A stretch of 59,970 bases of DNA from Spirochaetia bacterium (GCA_017446885.1 JAFSOR010000007.1:1-59970); one strand, 5' to 3'. Shown: positions 33,149 to 41,933, counted from the first letter of the stretch. The notes: generated by a model from the letters alone, not told the origin. Numbers and translations: made by a program.

Positions 33149-35119
33149 TTATGCAATTGCCTTGTTTGCTTTTTTCTCTTTAAAGTATCTTGTCCAGTGC
33201 AGGAAAGAACCAGCTGCAAAGAGAACTGCCATTGAAGCAAGAGCATACTGTTTGAATATGAAGAAACTCAGTGTACACAATGTGAACAGTGCCATCTCTA
33301 TAATATTCATCTTTGTCATCCAGAATCTCTGTGGAACGATGATCACTGGGAACATAAAGAGCATAAACTCAACTATGCATTTTAATACTTCCAAGATCGG
33401 AGCGTTTAACAGAAGACCTGGCCATACTACGAACATGAATGGCAGCACGTAGATGAACGGTGCCATTGTCATAGCTGTGATACCAACCTTCATAGGCTTT
33501 GCTCCAGCAATACCGGCTCCAACGTATGCAGAAAGACATACTGGAGGAGTTATTGCAGAAAGAATAGCCACATAGAATACGAACAGGTGTGCAGCCAGAA
33601 GAGGAGCACCCAGCTGTACCAGAGCAGGTACACCGAGAGCGGCCAGAACTATGTATGCAGCCAATGTAGGAAGACCCATACCAAGGATTACACACATAAG
33701 TGCTGTGAATGCAAGTCCAATGTAGAGGTTTCCATTGGCAACAGCCAGAATTCCGTATGCAAGCCGTTCACCAAAACCTGTCATAGACATAATTCCGACA
33801 ATAAGTCCACATCCTGCACAAGAGGTAGTGATAGGAATCATGATTTTAGATGCCAATGCCAAAGCATTAAAAATCTTTCTTATTCCAACCCTTTTTCCCT
33901 TGAAAGGAATATAACTTACTACCAGTGCTACAATAGAGTACATTACAGCAAACTGGGTACTGAACTGGAGAGCCAGCAGAATAACCAGTACTGTAATAGG
34001 AATTAACAATGGTATTACCTTCTTTGCAGATTCCTTAAAATCAGGAAGCTGATTCTTAGGAAGTCCAGTCATACCCTGCTTGCGGGCACGGACATCAACT
34101 ACAAAGAACATACATGCAAAGTAGAGTACCGACGGCAGGAATGCTGCAATGCAGACAGCCCAGTAGGTACTTCCTGTATACTCTGCAATTACGAATGCAG
34201 CGGCACCCATGATAGGCGGCATAAACTGACCTGCAGTTGAGGATACTGCCTCAATTGCAGCAGCCACATGACGCTTGAATCCCATGGAAATCATAAGCGG
34301 AATAGTCACAGAACCAGTTGTCGCAACGTTTCCACTGGAACTTCCAGAAAGCATTCCCATGAAGCCGCTGGATACTACAGCCACTTTTGCTGGTCCACCA
34401 GTAAGGTGGCCAGCAATGGCTTTAGAGAAATCCATAAATAGGTTTGTGGCATTAGAAATCTTTAAGAATGCTGCGAACAACATAAAGAATACAATCTGTG
34501 TACAGGCCGTTGACATAAGATCGCCCATCATTCCTTCTGTTCCGATTACAACTTGAGTTACCAAGTCACTTGGGGCAAACCCGACGTGAGCAAAGAATCT
34601 GGGCATATATGGCCCAAAGAATGCATATAATAAGAAACAAATAGATATAATGGACATAGCCATTCCGATTGATCTCCTGATTGCTTCAAGTGTTAAAAAC
34701 AAGAAACAGAAAGTCAAGAAAACTTCGTATGGCTGTGGATCTGGATAGATGTACAAAGGAACCCATCTCATTTTTGCCCAGACACTTACAGCTATTGTCA
34801 ATATTATCAACAACAAGTTAAATATTGTCTCAATCTTTTGGTTCTTGAAAAACTTAGAAGGATAGACAATAAAAACTATTGTATACATAAGCATAATATG
34901 AACTGGCCGCTGAATATCCGGTGAGAATGCAAACGCAAAAATCTCAAAGATAGGTATTCCTGTAGCTAAGATGCCAATTACAAAAAGAAATTTCTTTATC
35001 CAATCATGCTTGAAAAAGGCGGTTACACCCTTGAAGTCATTATCATCATAGATGTTGACTCCCATCTCTTTTTCAAGTTCTTCCAGCTCTGCTTTACTAA
35101 ATTGTTTTACTTCAGCCAC
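33149..35119 (-). CDS. TRAP transporter fused permease (TAXI type, DctQM fusion)
   Basis: A 656-residue permease with about 15-18 helices. The small-subunit-like part occupies the first 170 residues; the DctM-like part follows with GFMGMLSGSSSGNVATTGSVTIP (here seen as LSGSSSGNVATTGS), AAIEAVSSTAGQFMPPIMGAAAF and LGMGLPTLAAYI, signatures of the 4TM/12TM fused TAXI permeases. Imports organic acids with sodium, together with the binding protein encoded 15 bp upstream. Confidence 0.9.
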   Translation of the reverse strand: MAEVKQFSKAELEELEKEMGVNIYDDNDFKGVTAFFKHDWIKKFLFVIGILATGIPIFEIFAFAFSPDIQRPVHIMLMYTIVFIVYPSKFFKNQKIETIFNLLLIILTIAVSVWAKMRWVPLYIYPDPQPYEVFLTFCFLFLTLEAIRRSIGMAMSIISICFLLYAFFGPYMPRFFAHVGFAPSDLVTQVVIGTEGMMGDLMSTACTQIVFFMLFAAFLKISNATNLFMDFSKAIAGHLTGGPAKVAVVSSGFMGMLSGSSSGNVATTGSVTIPLMISMGFKRHVAAAIEAVSSTAGQFMPPIMGAAAFVIAEYTGSTYWAVCIAAFLPSVLYFACMFFVVDVRARKQGMTGLPKNQLPDFKESAKKVIPLLIPITVLVILLALQFSTQFAVMYSIVALVVSYIPFKGKRVGIRKIFNALALASKIMIPITTSCAGCGLIVGIMSMTGFGERLAYGILAVANGNLYIGLAFTALMCVILGMGLPTLAAYIVLAALGVPALVQLGAPLLAAHLFVFYVAILSAITPPVCLSAYVGAGIAGAKPMKVGITAMTMAPFIYVLPFMFVVWPGLLLNAPILEVLKCIVEFMLFMFPVIIVPQRFWMTKMNIIEMALFTLCTLSFFIFKQYALASMAVLFAAGSFLHWTRYFKEKKANKAIA

Positions 35120-35134
35120 AACAGACCTCTCGTT

Positions 35135-36103
35135 TTATTTAATTATTCCTTTTTCCTTGAAATACTTCAGAGCACCTGGGTGCATTGGAATTGGCAGTCC
35201 ACCCTGTGGGTCATCTCTGTTGATCCATGGAACGTTGCTTGGCATAGCTTCCTGCAGGAAGTCCCAGTTTTCCCACCATACTTTTGTGAATTCATAAGCC
35301 TGATCTTCTGGCAGAGAGTCGAGACACATAATGAAATATGTACTCTGGAACTGCTGAGCATCTGGAACATTGAACTCGGATCCGAACTGTGTGGATGAAT
35401 AGTATGGATATTTTTCAATAAATTTCTTAGCAAGAACGTCATCTGTAGGAACAAATTTAATTTTTCTTGCTGTGCAGATTTCCTTGAGTTTAGAGTGTCC
35501 GTGACCGAATGCATAGATAAGACAGTCTGCCTGTCCGTCGATGAACATTCTGGTTGCATCGTTCTTCATGATTCTGTAAACTCTGGAATTCTGCTCATTT
35601 ACTCCTGCCCAGCTCAACAGATCCATGAATGCCATTCCATCTGGTTCTCCTTCAACAAATGTTGCAATACTCTTGCCCTTAAGATCAGCGAGTGTATTGA
35701 TATTGGAATCTGCATTTACAACAATGTTGAATACTCCAGGCCAAATTCCGAACAGAATTCTTACATTCTGAGGTTTATCCCATGGTGCATTACCCTTAAG
35801 GGCAGCATAGGCACCAAGAGGCTCGCCCAATGCCAGCTGAGCTTTTCCCTCTGCCATAGTCTTGATACTCTCGTTGGTAAGTCCAGGAGATGCGCTGTTC
35901 ATAGCAATAAAGTTTGTGTTGTCTGTAATCAGTTTTGCATATGCAGCACCGCAGGCATACCACGATCCACCGATCGATGATGACTTGATGACGATAAACT
36001 GCTTTCCGCCCTCGCCACCTTCGCCTTTTTCCTTACTTCCACCGGCAAATACCATGCCAGCTGTGAGAATAAGAACTAAAGCAAACATTAATACTTTTTT
36101 CAT
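35135..36103 (-). CDS. TAXI family TRAP transporter solute-binding protein
   Basis: A 322-residue periplasmic binding protein. Signal peptide MKKVLMFALVLILTAGMVFA, then GGSKEKGEGGEGG, a flexible glycine/glutamate linker. No cysteine at the cleavage site, so it is a secreted rather than a lipid-anchored protein by the ordinary lipobox rule. IVIKSSSIGGSWYACGAA and IATFVEGEPDGMAFMDLL fit the TAXI branch (glutamate or other organic acid binding). First gene of the TRAP-peptidase operon. Confidence 0.9.
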   Translation of the reverse strand: MKKVLMFALVLILTAGMVFAGGSKEKGEGGEGGKQFIVIKSSSIGGSWYACGAAYAKLITDNTNFIAMNSASPGLTNESIKTMAEGKAQLALGEPLGAYAALKGNAPWDKPQNVRILFGIWPGVFNIVVNADSNINTLADLKGKSIATFVEGEPDGMAFMDLLSWAGVNEQNSRVYRIMKNDATRMFIDGQADCLIYAFGHGHSKLKEICTARKIKFVPTDDVLAKKFIEKYPYYSSTQFGSEFNVPDAQQFQSTYFIMCLDSLPEDQAYEFTKVWWENWDFLQEAMPSNVPWINRDDPQGGLPIPMHPGALKYFKEKGIIK

Positions 36104-36161
36104 ATTTCTCTCCTTTATTATTGGTTTCTTTTATGATAAATCCCCAAATCTCTGCCGTAAA

Positions 36162-36176
36162 TGGGAAAATTTCCCA
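36162..36176. promoter_or_regulatory. Palindrome in the divergent region upstream of the TRAP operon
   Basis: TGGGAAA-A-TTTCCCA is an odd-centred 15-bp palindrome; related TTCCC/TTTTCCC half-sites recur at 36175-36204. It sits between the divergent TRAP binding-protein gene and the small membrane protein gene and may be an operator. Confidence 0.35.
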
Positions 36177-36255
36177 AATTCCCGAACCCGGAAAACATTT
36201 TCCCAAAAGGTTTACAGAAAGCCCCGTAGCCGTTATATTAAAGGAGGAGAATCAT

Positions 36256-36483
36256 ATGATGAACGACAAGGTAAGCCGGCTGGGCCTTCTATTTATAATA
36301 GTAGGCTTTTTCATGCTGTGCGTAAGCTATGCCATAGAGAATTTTGACATACTCTACTCTGTCGATCCAGGCTATTTATCTGCCCTGGGGGGCTTTACCC
36401 TTACTACCGGCATGCTTATCCTGGCAGTTACCGGGACTTTCTACATCCTAAGGATGCTTATCAAGCGTTTTACCAAGAAGTAA
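36256..36483 (+). CDS. Small two-helix membrane protein, unknown
   Basis: A 75-residue protein with two hydrophobic helices (LGLLFIIVGFFMLCVSYAI, and GGFTLTTGMLILAVTGTFYIL) and a basic C-terminus (MLIKRFTKK), so the termini face the cytoplasm. AAGGAGGAG before ATG 36256 is excellent, which supports a real gene with a much shorter start than the open frame. Function unknown. Confidence 0.7.
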   Translation: MMNDKVSRLGLLFIIVGFFMLCVSYAIENFDILYSVDPGYLSALGGFTLTTGMLILAVTGTFYILRMLIKRFTKK

Positions 36484-36521
36484 TTTATGAATCTTCTAGA
36501 CCAGGTACAAAATCGTATCTA

Positions 36522-36551
36522 TTGACAACCTTCACGACTAACGAATAAAAT
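36522..36551 (+). promoter_or_regulatory. Promoter of tRNA-Gly(CCC)
   Basis: Perfect TTGACA (36522-36527), 18-nt spacer, TAAAAT (36546-36551). Start near 36558, about 15 nt before the mature tRNA. Confidence 0.7.
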
Positions 36552-36572
36552 ACAAGCACTTAAGAGGTCTTT

Positions 36573-36643
36573 GCGGGTGTCGTATAGTGGTAATACCCAA
36601 GCTTCCCAAGCTTGTGTCGGGGGTCCGATTCCCCTCGCCCGCT
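36573..36643 (+). tRNA. tRNA-Gly, anticodon CCC
   Basis: 71-nt cloverleaf: acceptor GCGGGTG/CGCCCGC, D arm GTAT...ATAC, anticodon stem CAAGC/GCTTG with loop TTCCCAA (anticodon CCC), T arm GGGGG/CCCCT with loop TCCGATT. No CCA is encoded, so it must be added after transcription. Decodes GGG. The next gene starts only 8 nt after the tRNA. Confidence 0.93.
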
Positions 36644-36651
36644 TATTTATT

Positions 36652-37512
36652 ATGACAGGACTGGTAATGGAAGGCGGAGCCATGCGGGGTATGTTCACCG
36701 CTGGTGTCTGCGATGTGCTTATGGAGCACGGCATAACCTTCGACGGCGCAATCGGGGTCTCGGCCGGCGCCACATTCGGCTGCAACTATAAATCGCACCA
36801 GATAGGCCGTGTAATACGGTACAATAAGCGTTTTGCCCACAACTGGCGGTACTGCAGCCTCCGTTCCCTTTTCCTGACAGGCGACTTATATGGCGCCGAC
36901 TTCTGCTACAACGCTATTCCCAACAAGTTCGACCCATTCGACTACAAGACCTATGCCGAAAACCCTATGCGTTTTTATGTAGTGGTATCCGACTGCATTA
37001 CTGGAGAGCCTATCTACAAAGAGCTTCCTACCTGCCTGGGGAATCAGCTTACCTGGATGCGGGCCAGTGCCAGCATGCCTCTGGTATCAACAGTGGTCAA
37101 GGTGGACGGCTACAAGCTTTTAGATGGCGGAATGACAGACTCTATCCCACTGGCCAAATTCCAGGAGATGGGATATTCAAAGAATGTTGTAATACTTACA
37201 CAGCCTAAGGATTTTATAAAAGAGCCCGACTCCCTCTTAAAGCTGATGCGCCTGTCGCTGCGCCGCTATCCTAAGCTGCTTGCCAGGATGGAGAACCGCC
37301 ATATCGAATACAACATGCAGCACGATTATGCATTCCAGCAGGAGAAAGAAGGCAAGGCCATAGTTCTGTGTCCAGAAAAAGCGCTGGGAATATCGCGCAT
37401 TGAGCACGACCCTGACAAGCTCCAGAGTGCCTACGATGCCGGACGCCATGTCGCAGAGAAACGGTTTGAAGATATCAAGTCCTTCCTGTCGTCTGAAACT
37501 ACTTTTCTTTAA
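36652..37512 (+). CDS. Patatin-like phospholipase, cotranscribed with tRNA-Gly
   Basis: A 286-residue serine hydrolase of the patatin (YjjU/RssA-like) family. Oxyanion glycines in LVMEGGAMRGMF, nucleophile elbow GVSAGA (Ser), catalytic Asp in LLDGGMTDSIP. Releases fatty acids from phospholipids or related esters. There is no ribosome binding site: the ATG is 8 nt after the tRNA 3' end with only TATTTATT between. Maturation of the tRNA would leave a nearly leaderless mRNA. Its 3' end overlaps the converging flavin-binding gene by 14 bp. Confidence 0.87.
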   Translation: MTGLVMEGGAMRGMFTAGVCDVLMEHGITFDGAIGVSAGATFGCNYKSHQIGRVIRYNKRFAHNWRYCSLRSLFLTGDLYGADFCYNAIPNKFDPFDYKTYAENPMRFYVVVSDCITGEPIYKELPTCLGNQLTWMRASASMPLVSTVVKVDGYKLLDGGMTDSIPLAKFQEMGYSKNVVILTQPKDFIKEPDSLLKLMRLSLRRYPKLLARMENRHIEYNMQHDYAFQQEKEGKAIVLCPEKALGISRIEHDPDKLQSAYDAGRHVAEKRFEDIKSFLSSETTFL

Positions 37513-37975
37513 CCGCTTTCCCTGTCATGTGCTCTGGAATAAGCTCAAGGCATGTGACCATAGGGCCGCTTTTAGCAACCATCTTCTCAACCACATCATG
37601 CGATAATCCGAATCTATAGCTCAGACGGCGGCAGATATCAAGGGCCTTGGCGTGATCTTCCACTATCTTTATACGGCCGAACACAATCACGCTCTTAAAA
37701 TGGAGGAACCAGCTTTCGGCATCGGGAGTTCCTTTATCCATAACGCAGAACGAGACCTTGTCGTGCCTCTTTATCGAGTCTATCTTATGCCCTTCGCCTG
37801 CACCATGGAAGTAGATGTGGCCGTCATCTTCGGAATAATAGAAGTCGAGAGGAACTCCGTAGGGGTAATCATCATCTCCAAGAAGCGACAGTACGCCGCG
37901 GACCTCGTTTTTAAGGATAGCGATGCAATCCTCTTGCGTAAGCTGCTGCTTGAAACGGCGCATAGGTCTGAACAT
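37499..37975 (-). CDS. Pyridoxamine 5'-phosphate oxidase-family FMN-binding protein (NimA-like)
   Basis: A 158-residue split-barrel flavoprotein. RRFKQQLTQEDCIAILKNEVRG then GVLSLLGDDDYPYGVPLDF and IYFHGAGEGHKIDSIKRHDKV (read as YFHGAGEGHK) are typical of the NimA/nitroimidazole-resistance-like group, which reduces small molecules with FMN. GCAGGAGGT before the ATG. Last gene of a minus-strand unit with prenyl synthase and rhomboid. Confidence 0.85.
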   Translation of the reverse strand: MFRPMRRFKQQLTQEDCIAILKNEVRGVLSLLGDDDYPYGVPLDFYYSEDDGHIYFHGAGEGHKIDSIKRHDKVSFCVMDKGTPDAESWFLHFKSVIVFGRIKIVEDHAKALDICRRLSYRFGLSHDVVEKMVAKSGPMVTCLELIPEHMTGKAVKEK

Positions 37976-37976
37976 A

Positions 37977-38618
37977 TTACCTCCTGCGGCCGAAAAGCCG
38001 CTCTGCAGGATTTACCTTGAAACGGACAACAAAATAAAGATATGCAAAAGCAAAGCCGCCCAAGTGGGTCAGGTGGGCAACTCCGGCATTGTAACCGGTA
38101 AGCTGATACACAATCTCAAGCACGGTGTAGCCCAGTATCAACACAGGTGCCGACATAGGAATTATGCCGAACAGGAACACTGTGGAATCGGGATAGATTA
38201 CTGCATAGGCCAGAAGCACCGCAAACAGGGCTCCCGAGGCACCCAGCAGAAAGACGCGGAAGTAGCCGGTGTTCACATAGACAAAGTAAGAGAAAATGCC
38301 GGCAAGGGTACCACATACTAAATAGAACAGAAGGAATTCCTTGCTGCCAATAGACTGCTCCACCGCGATACCAAAAAAGTAGAGACCCAGCATATTAAAG
38401 AACAGATGGCTTAAGCTTCCATGGACAAACATGTAGGTGACAAACTGCCAGTACATATGATGATGGCTTACATTGATAGGGTTCATGGCCAGGTAAGAGG
38501 CTAACCTGCTGTTCATTGAGGTAAGCAGGAAGACGACCACGTTGGCTATGATTATATAAAGGCACCAGTTGTTGTAGACATAGCGGAATCTGGTGGAAAG
38601 AAGGTCCCTGATTTTCAT
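37977..38618 (-). CDS. Rhomboid-family intramembrane serine protease
   Basis: A 213-residue membrane protease with six helices. The catalytic Ser is in LLGASGALFAV (GxSG), the His in AHLTHLGGFAFAY, and the oxyanion Asn in SLSHLFFNMLGLYFFG. Cleaves membrane-spanning substrates; none is obvious nearby. It overlaps the prenyl synthase stop by 4 bp. Confidence 0.9.
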   Translation of the reverse strand: MKIRDLLSTRFRYVYNNWCLYIIIANVVVFLLTSMNSRLASYLAMNPINVSHHHMYWQFVTYMFVHGSLSHLFFNMLGLYFFGIAVEQSIGSKEFLLFYLVCGTLAGIFSYFVYVNTGYFRVFLLGASGALFAVLLAYAVIYPDSTVFLFGIIPMSAPVLILGYTVLEIVYQLTGYNAGVAHLTHLGGFAFAYLYFVVRFKVNPAERLFGRRR

Positions 38619-39652
38619 CTATTTTCTCCTTTGAAAGGCTTGAGGAATGAATCAAAGAGGACACCTATCTCGCCCAGGACCGGACCAGAAGGATAAAAGT
38701 CCATTATAGTCTTCCGGCTCTCTTCCAGAATAGAAAGAGCCTTTTCACGTGCCTTTTCTATAGCACCTGTGGCTTCGATTATAGCAATGGCTTCCTCGAC
38801 AGCATCGCCTGCCTTCTCTATGCCATTCTCTCCTGCGTAGGCAAAAATCTCTTTAAGATGCTTCATATCGCCGCCCATCTGGCTGCAAAGTATTACCGGC
38901 AGGCTCTTCTTCCCCTCCACAATGTCGTCGCCACGCTTCTTGCCAGGGTTTCCGGTGGTCAGGTTTCTTACATCATCCAGAATCTGGAACCCTACTCCCA
39001 TCTGAGTACAGGCCTTTCCTATCGCAAGGGCAACCTCTTCGGAACTGCCGCCGGCTCTCACGCCCAGACGCCCCGAAAGCTCAGAAAGAGCCCCTGTCTT
39101 GAAGCTGCACATAGTCATGTATTCATCAAAAGTCGGGATATAGTCCTTATCACGGTGCCACAGGATATCAAGCCCCTGCCCTATGTGGAGATGTGTCATG
39201 CTTTCGGTGTAATAGCGGTAGGCTGCAAGCTTTATATCACCGGCGAAACTGCTTGAGTCTATGCACACATGGGGCAGGAAATAAAGGAAGTTGCCTGTGT
39301 TTATCGAGACATCAGTGCCATATAGCAGGTGGACTGCCGGCTTGCCACGGCGCCAGTCGGATGAATCTTCGATATCGTCTATAATCAGGGTGCCATTATG
39401 AGGCAGTTCCACCAGCGGAGTAAATGCCAGGATGTCGTCGTCGGTGCGGTACAGCTGGTAAAAGAGCATCATTAAAAGTGGACGCCACCGTTTGCCGCCC
39501 CGCCCTACAAGGTCGCAGGCAGGCTTATTTATCTGATCAAGGAAAGCGTCCTTGACCTGAACTGGTCCCATGACCGACTCCTTCCAGCAATTATTCACTT
39601 TTTCAGGAAGAATGGTCTGTAAATATTCTTCAATTTTTGTTAATCTCATCAT
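38615..39652 (-). CDS. Polyprenyl diphosphate synthase (trans-isoprenyl)
   Basis: A 345-residue enzyme that extends allylic diphosphates with isopentenyl diphosphate. First aspartate-rich motif DDIEDSSDWRRGKPA, second DDVRNLTTG (a shortened DDxxD), substrate arm GGKRWRPLLMM. The second motif has R-N-L where most synthases have L-D, an oddity to keep in mind. Product chain length unknown: quinone tail or undecaprenyl-like carrier. Two ATGs in tandem; the first is used here. Divergent from rlmE. Confidence 0.85.
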   Translation of the reverse strand: MMRLTKIEEYLQTILPEKVNNCWKESVMGPVQVKDAFLDQINKPACDLVGRGGKRWRPLLMMLFYQLYRTDDDILAFTPLVELPHNGTLIIDDIEDSSDWRRGKPAVHLLYGTDVSINTGNFLYFLPHVCIDSSSFAGDIKLAAYRYYTESMTHLHIGQGLDILWHRDKDYIPTFDEYMTMCSFKTGALSELSGRLGVRAGGSSEEVALAIGKACTQMGVGFQILDDVRNLTTGNPGKKRGDDIVEGKKSLPVILCSQMGGDMKHLKEIFAYAGENGIEKAGDAVEEAIAIIEATGAIEKAREKALSILEESRKTIMDFYPSGPVLGEIGVLFDSFLKPFKGENR

Positions 39653-39686
39653 ATATAATGTAAGGGTAATAAGGATTTAGTTCAAG

Positions 39687-40283
39687 ATGAAAAAAGGGAC
39701 ATGGGACGACGATTTTTATACCAAGAAGGCGCAGAAAGAGGGTTACCCCGCCCGCTCGGTCTACAAGCTTGAGGAGATTCAGCAGAAATTCAATGTTATA
39801 AAGAGGGATTTCAGGGTACTGGATGTGGGTGCCGCCCCCGGCAGCTGGACCATGTATATAATGAAAATTCTGGGGGATAGCGGTTTCCTTTCTGCCATCG
39901 ACTTAAAACCTTTGAGCATAACTGTAAAGAATCCCAACTTTTTCTTTGTACAGGGCGATGCCTTTGACCAAGCCAATATTAAGCTATTGGCAGAGAAAGG
40001 GCCCTACAATGCAGTGGTAAGCGATGCCGCCCCATCCACCACCGGCAACAGGATAGTGGACACTGAGCGTTCTATCCAGCTTATAGAGTCAATCTACGAC
40101 ACCGCACTGCAGGTGCTGATACCAGGCGGCAACTTTGTGTTTAAGATGTTCCAGGGGGGCAGGGAGAAAGAGACCTTGGAAAGCATGAGAAAGCATTTTA
40201 ATTCTGTCAAGATTCTTAAGCCCCAGGCATCGCGGAGCAATTCGTTCGAAACCTTTGTTATAGGACTTGGAAAGAAGGCTTAA
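39687..40283 (+). CDS. rlmE: 23S rRNA (uridine-2'-O-)-methyltransferase RlmE (FtsJ/RrmJ)
   Basis: A 198-residue AdoMet enzyme that methylates U2552 of 23S rRNA. DDFYTKKAQKEGYPARSVYKL at the start (K catalytic), VLDVGAAPGSWTMY AdoMet motif, VVSDAAPSTTGNR (catalytic D) and GGNFVFKMFQGG (K). A full catalytic K-D-K-E tetrad is plausible. TATAAT at 39655-39660 with a 26-nt leader and AAGGA. The stop overlaps the convergent LRAT gene by 4 bp. Confidence 0.92.
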   Translation: MKKGTWDDDFYTKKAQKEGYPARSVYKLEEIQQKFNVIKRDFRVLDVGAAPGSWTMYIMKILGDSGFLSAIDLKPLSITVKNPNFFFVQGDAFDQANIKLLAEKGPYNAVVSDAAPSTTGNRIVDTERSIQLIESIYDTALQVLIPGGNFVFKMFQGGREKETLESMRKHFNSVKILKPQASRSNSFETFVIGLGKKA

Positions 40284-40744
40284 AGCAGCCCTTTACCACC
40301 CCTCCCGCCCAGGATCTTGCCCCCAGCGGCAAGACCCAAGGCAATGGCGGCTACCCCCACCACTGCCTTAAGGACCGTGTTGACCTGGCTCGACTCTTTA
40401 GTTCCATACTTGCACCAGTGGGTAAAGTGCTCGCAGTTGTTGAATGCAATGTTGTACTCGCCATGCATCTTGCCCAGCATGCTTTTGGCCCTTTCCACAA
40501 CACGGTCCGGCGGGAAGGCGCCCGGCTCATCCGATTCTTCCACATAGAGGCCCGAACCATCAAGAAAATCGATAATGGAGGTCTCGATTATCTTAGCCTT
40601 GTTGGCATCCAGCTCTATACCCATGCCGGCAGAATAGTGGATGACCCGGCCGTCTCCGATATAGATGCCATAATGGTTGTATAACCCCCGGTGAGCAACT
40701 ACCACATCGCCAGGGAGTGGAACTTTCTCTGTAATTTCTTTCAT
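40280..40744 (-). CDS. LRAT/NlpC-P60-fold acyltransferase-like protein with C-terminal membrane anchor
   Basis: A 154-residue LRAT-domain protein. VVVAHRGLYNHYGIYIGDGRVIHYS contains the catalytic His (NHYGIYI), and FNNCEHFTHWCKYG the catalytic Cys in the NCEHF motif diagnostic of LRAT/H-REV107 proteins, which are thiol acyltransferases or phospholipases. A hydrophobic glycine/alanine-rich segment near the C-terminus (VVGVAAIALGLAAGG) may anchor it. ATG 40744 is chosen: TATATT lies 6 nt upstream, giving a leaderless start, and a Met five codons earlier lies in the promoter. Confidence 0.82.
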   Translation of the reverse strand: MKEITEKVPLPGDVVVAHRGLYNHYGIYIGDGRVIHYSAGMGIELDANKAKIIETSIIDFLDGSGLYVEESDEPGAFPPDRVVERAKSMLGKMHGEYNIAFNNCEHFTHWCKYGTKESSQVNTVLKAVVGVAAIALGLAAGGKILGGRGGKGLL

Positions 40745-40750
40745 ATAATA

Positions 40751-40779
40751 AATATACAAAAAATGTCACCCTGAAACAA
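40751..40779 (-). promoter_or_regulatory. Leaderless promoter of the LRAT gene, inside the patatin terminator
   Basis: Minus strand: TTGTTT (40779-40774), 17-nt spacer, TATATT (40756-40751), TATTAT, ATG 40744. The -35 box overlaps the terminator stem. Confidence 0.45.
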
Positions 40780-40787
40780 GTTCAGGG
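40760..40787 (-). terminator. Terminator after the second patatin gene
   Basis: Minus strand: CCCTGAA-CTTGT-TTCAGGG (40787-40769), TGACA, then TTTTTT within 40765-40758. The T-run is displaced by a few bases. Confidence 0.55.
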
Positions 40788-40795
40788 CAACAGAT

Positions 40796-41875
40796 TTAAT
40801 TAGCCAGGCGACTTATCAGGAACGACCTGCAGTAGTCCACCAGCTGGCGGCGCTTGCCCCAGGCACGGCGGAAGTTGGTAGGATCAATCAGCCTTATATG
40901 CTTGGTCAGCTCGTTCTCCTGGAACCGCCAGCCATGGTATTCAGCCAGATCTTTCCAGAATACAAATCCGCCTGCAGTAATAAAATCTATATTGAAATAT
41001 CCCTGTATCTCTTTTAGAAGCTCAGGATGCTCTGATACAACCTCCAAAGTTCTTTGGAGGATTTCCGCATCGGTCATAGCATTTATCTTCTTGGCTCGGA
41101 TACCGTTTAGGCTGAAGCCCAAGTACCAGTGCAATGACCTTAGAAGCGGCGCAAACCTGTTTTTGCAGTCATCGTAGCCACGTTTCATACGCCGCTGCAC
41201 ACCGGAAGCAGAAAAATCCAGGATGCCAAACCAGTTGTCTCCCAAGTTCACAGTAGGATGGATTACCACAGTGTTTATCCCTATGCCGGAATAATCCACA
41301 TGGTAGCTCCGCTTAAGGTTCACCACGATAGCATCGGTGCAGCCCTCTTCCAATAGCGGCTTTATAGGGACCTCATCGCCCCATCCGCCGTCGATATAGT
41401 TATGGCCGAAAATTTTCTCTCCCTGGAATACAAGGGGGATGGCGCTGGTGGCACACAAAAGCTGCTCCACGGTTTCCTTATCGTAGTTATTCAGGCAGAA
41501 GCTTTCGGCTTCTTTGCTGTCGGTGTTAAGGCAGGTGGCATATATTTTTTTCTTAAGGCCTGGAAGCTTGCCGAAATCCAGCTGCTCCATAATTCTATAA
41601 AGGCCTTCGCGGCTGAAGATAGCACCAGAACGCCTGGTCTGGGATTTGAAATCGAGGATGTTGCTCTCAAGCTGGGTGGTCCATATGTCTACAGCGGTAT
41701 CAAAGTCGCACAGGCTAAGCAGGACAGCGTTGAGTGCCCCTACCGAACTGCCCGAGATAACAGATATTTTCTTAGTCAGGCCTATCTCTGCCAGGTACTT
41801 CCAGACACCGAGCTGATAACTCCCTTTGCCGCCACCGCCTGCCAGCACTAAGCCGATTTTACGCTTGAAAAACAT
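40796..41875 (-). CDS. Patatin-like phospholipase (RssA/YlbK-like)
   Basis: A 359-residue patatin. Oxyanion motif VLAGGGGKGSYQLGVW, nucleophile in SGSSVGALNAV, catalytic Asp in YIDGGWGDEVP. The C-terminal 130 residues beyond the patatin fold are unassigned. The LRAT-fold protein, another potential lipid acyl hydrolase, is encoded directly downstream, with a terminator between. Confidence 0.87.
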   Translation of the reverse strand: MFFKRKIGLVLAGGGGKGSYQLGVWKYLAEIGLTKKISVISGSSVGALNAVLLSLCDFDTAVDIWTTQLESNILDFKSQTRRSGAIFSREGLYRIMEQLDFGKLPGLKKKIYATCLNTDSKEAESFCLNNYDKETVEQLLCATSAIPLVFQGEKIFGHNYIDGGWGDEVPIKPLLEEGCTDAIVVNLKRSYHVDYSGIGINTVVIHPTVNLGDNWFGILDFSASGVQRRMKRGYDDCKNRFAPLLRSLHWYLGFSLNGIRAKKINAMTDAEILQRTLEVVSEHPELLKEIQGYFNIDFITAGGFVFWKDLAEYHGWRFQENELTKHIRLIDPTNFRRAWGKRRQLVDYCRSFLISRLAN

Positions 41876-41891
41876 AGTATCAGTTTACACA

Positions 41892-41920
41892 AAATAAAAA
41901 TGCCCTGCAAGAAGCAGGGC
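41892..41920 (-). terminator. Terminator of the small hydrophobic-protein gene pair
   Basis: Minus strand: GCCCTGC-TTCTT-GCAGGGC (41920-41902) followed by ATTTTTATTTT. Confidence 0.85.
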
Positions 41921-41933
41921 CTCCAGTCATCAA

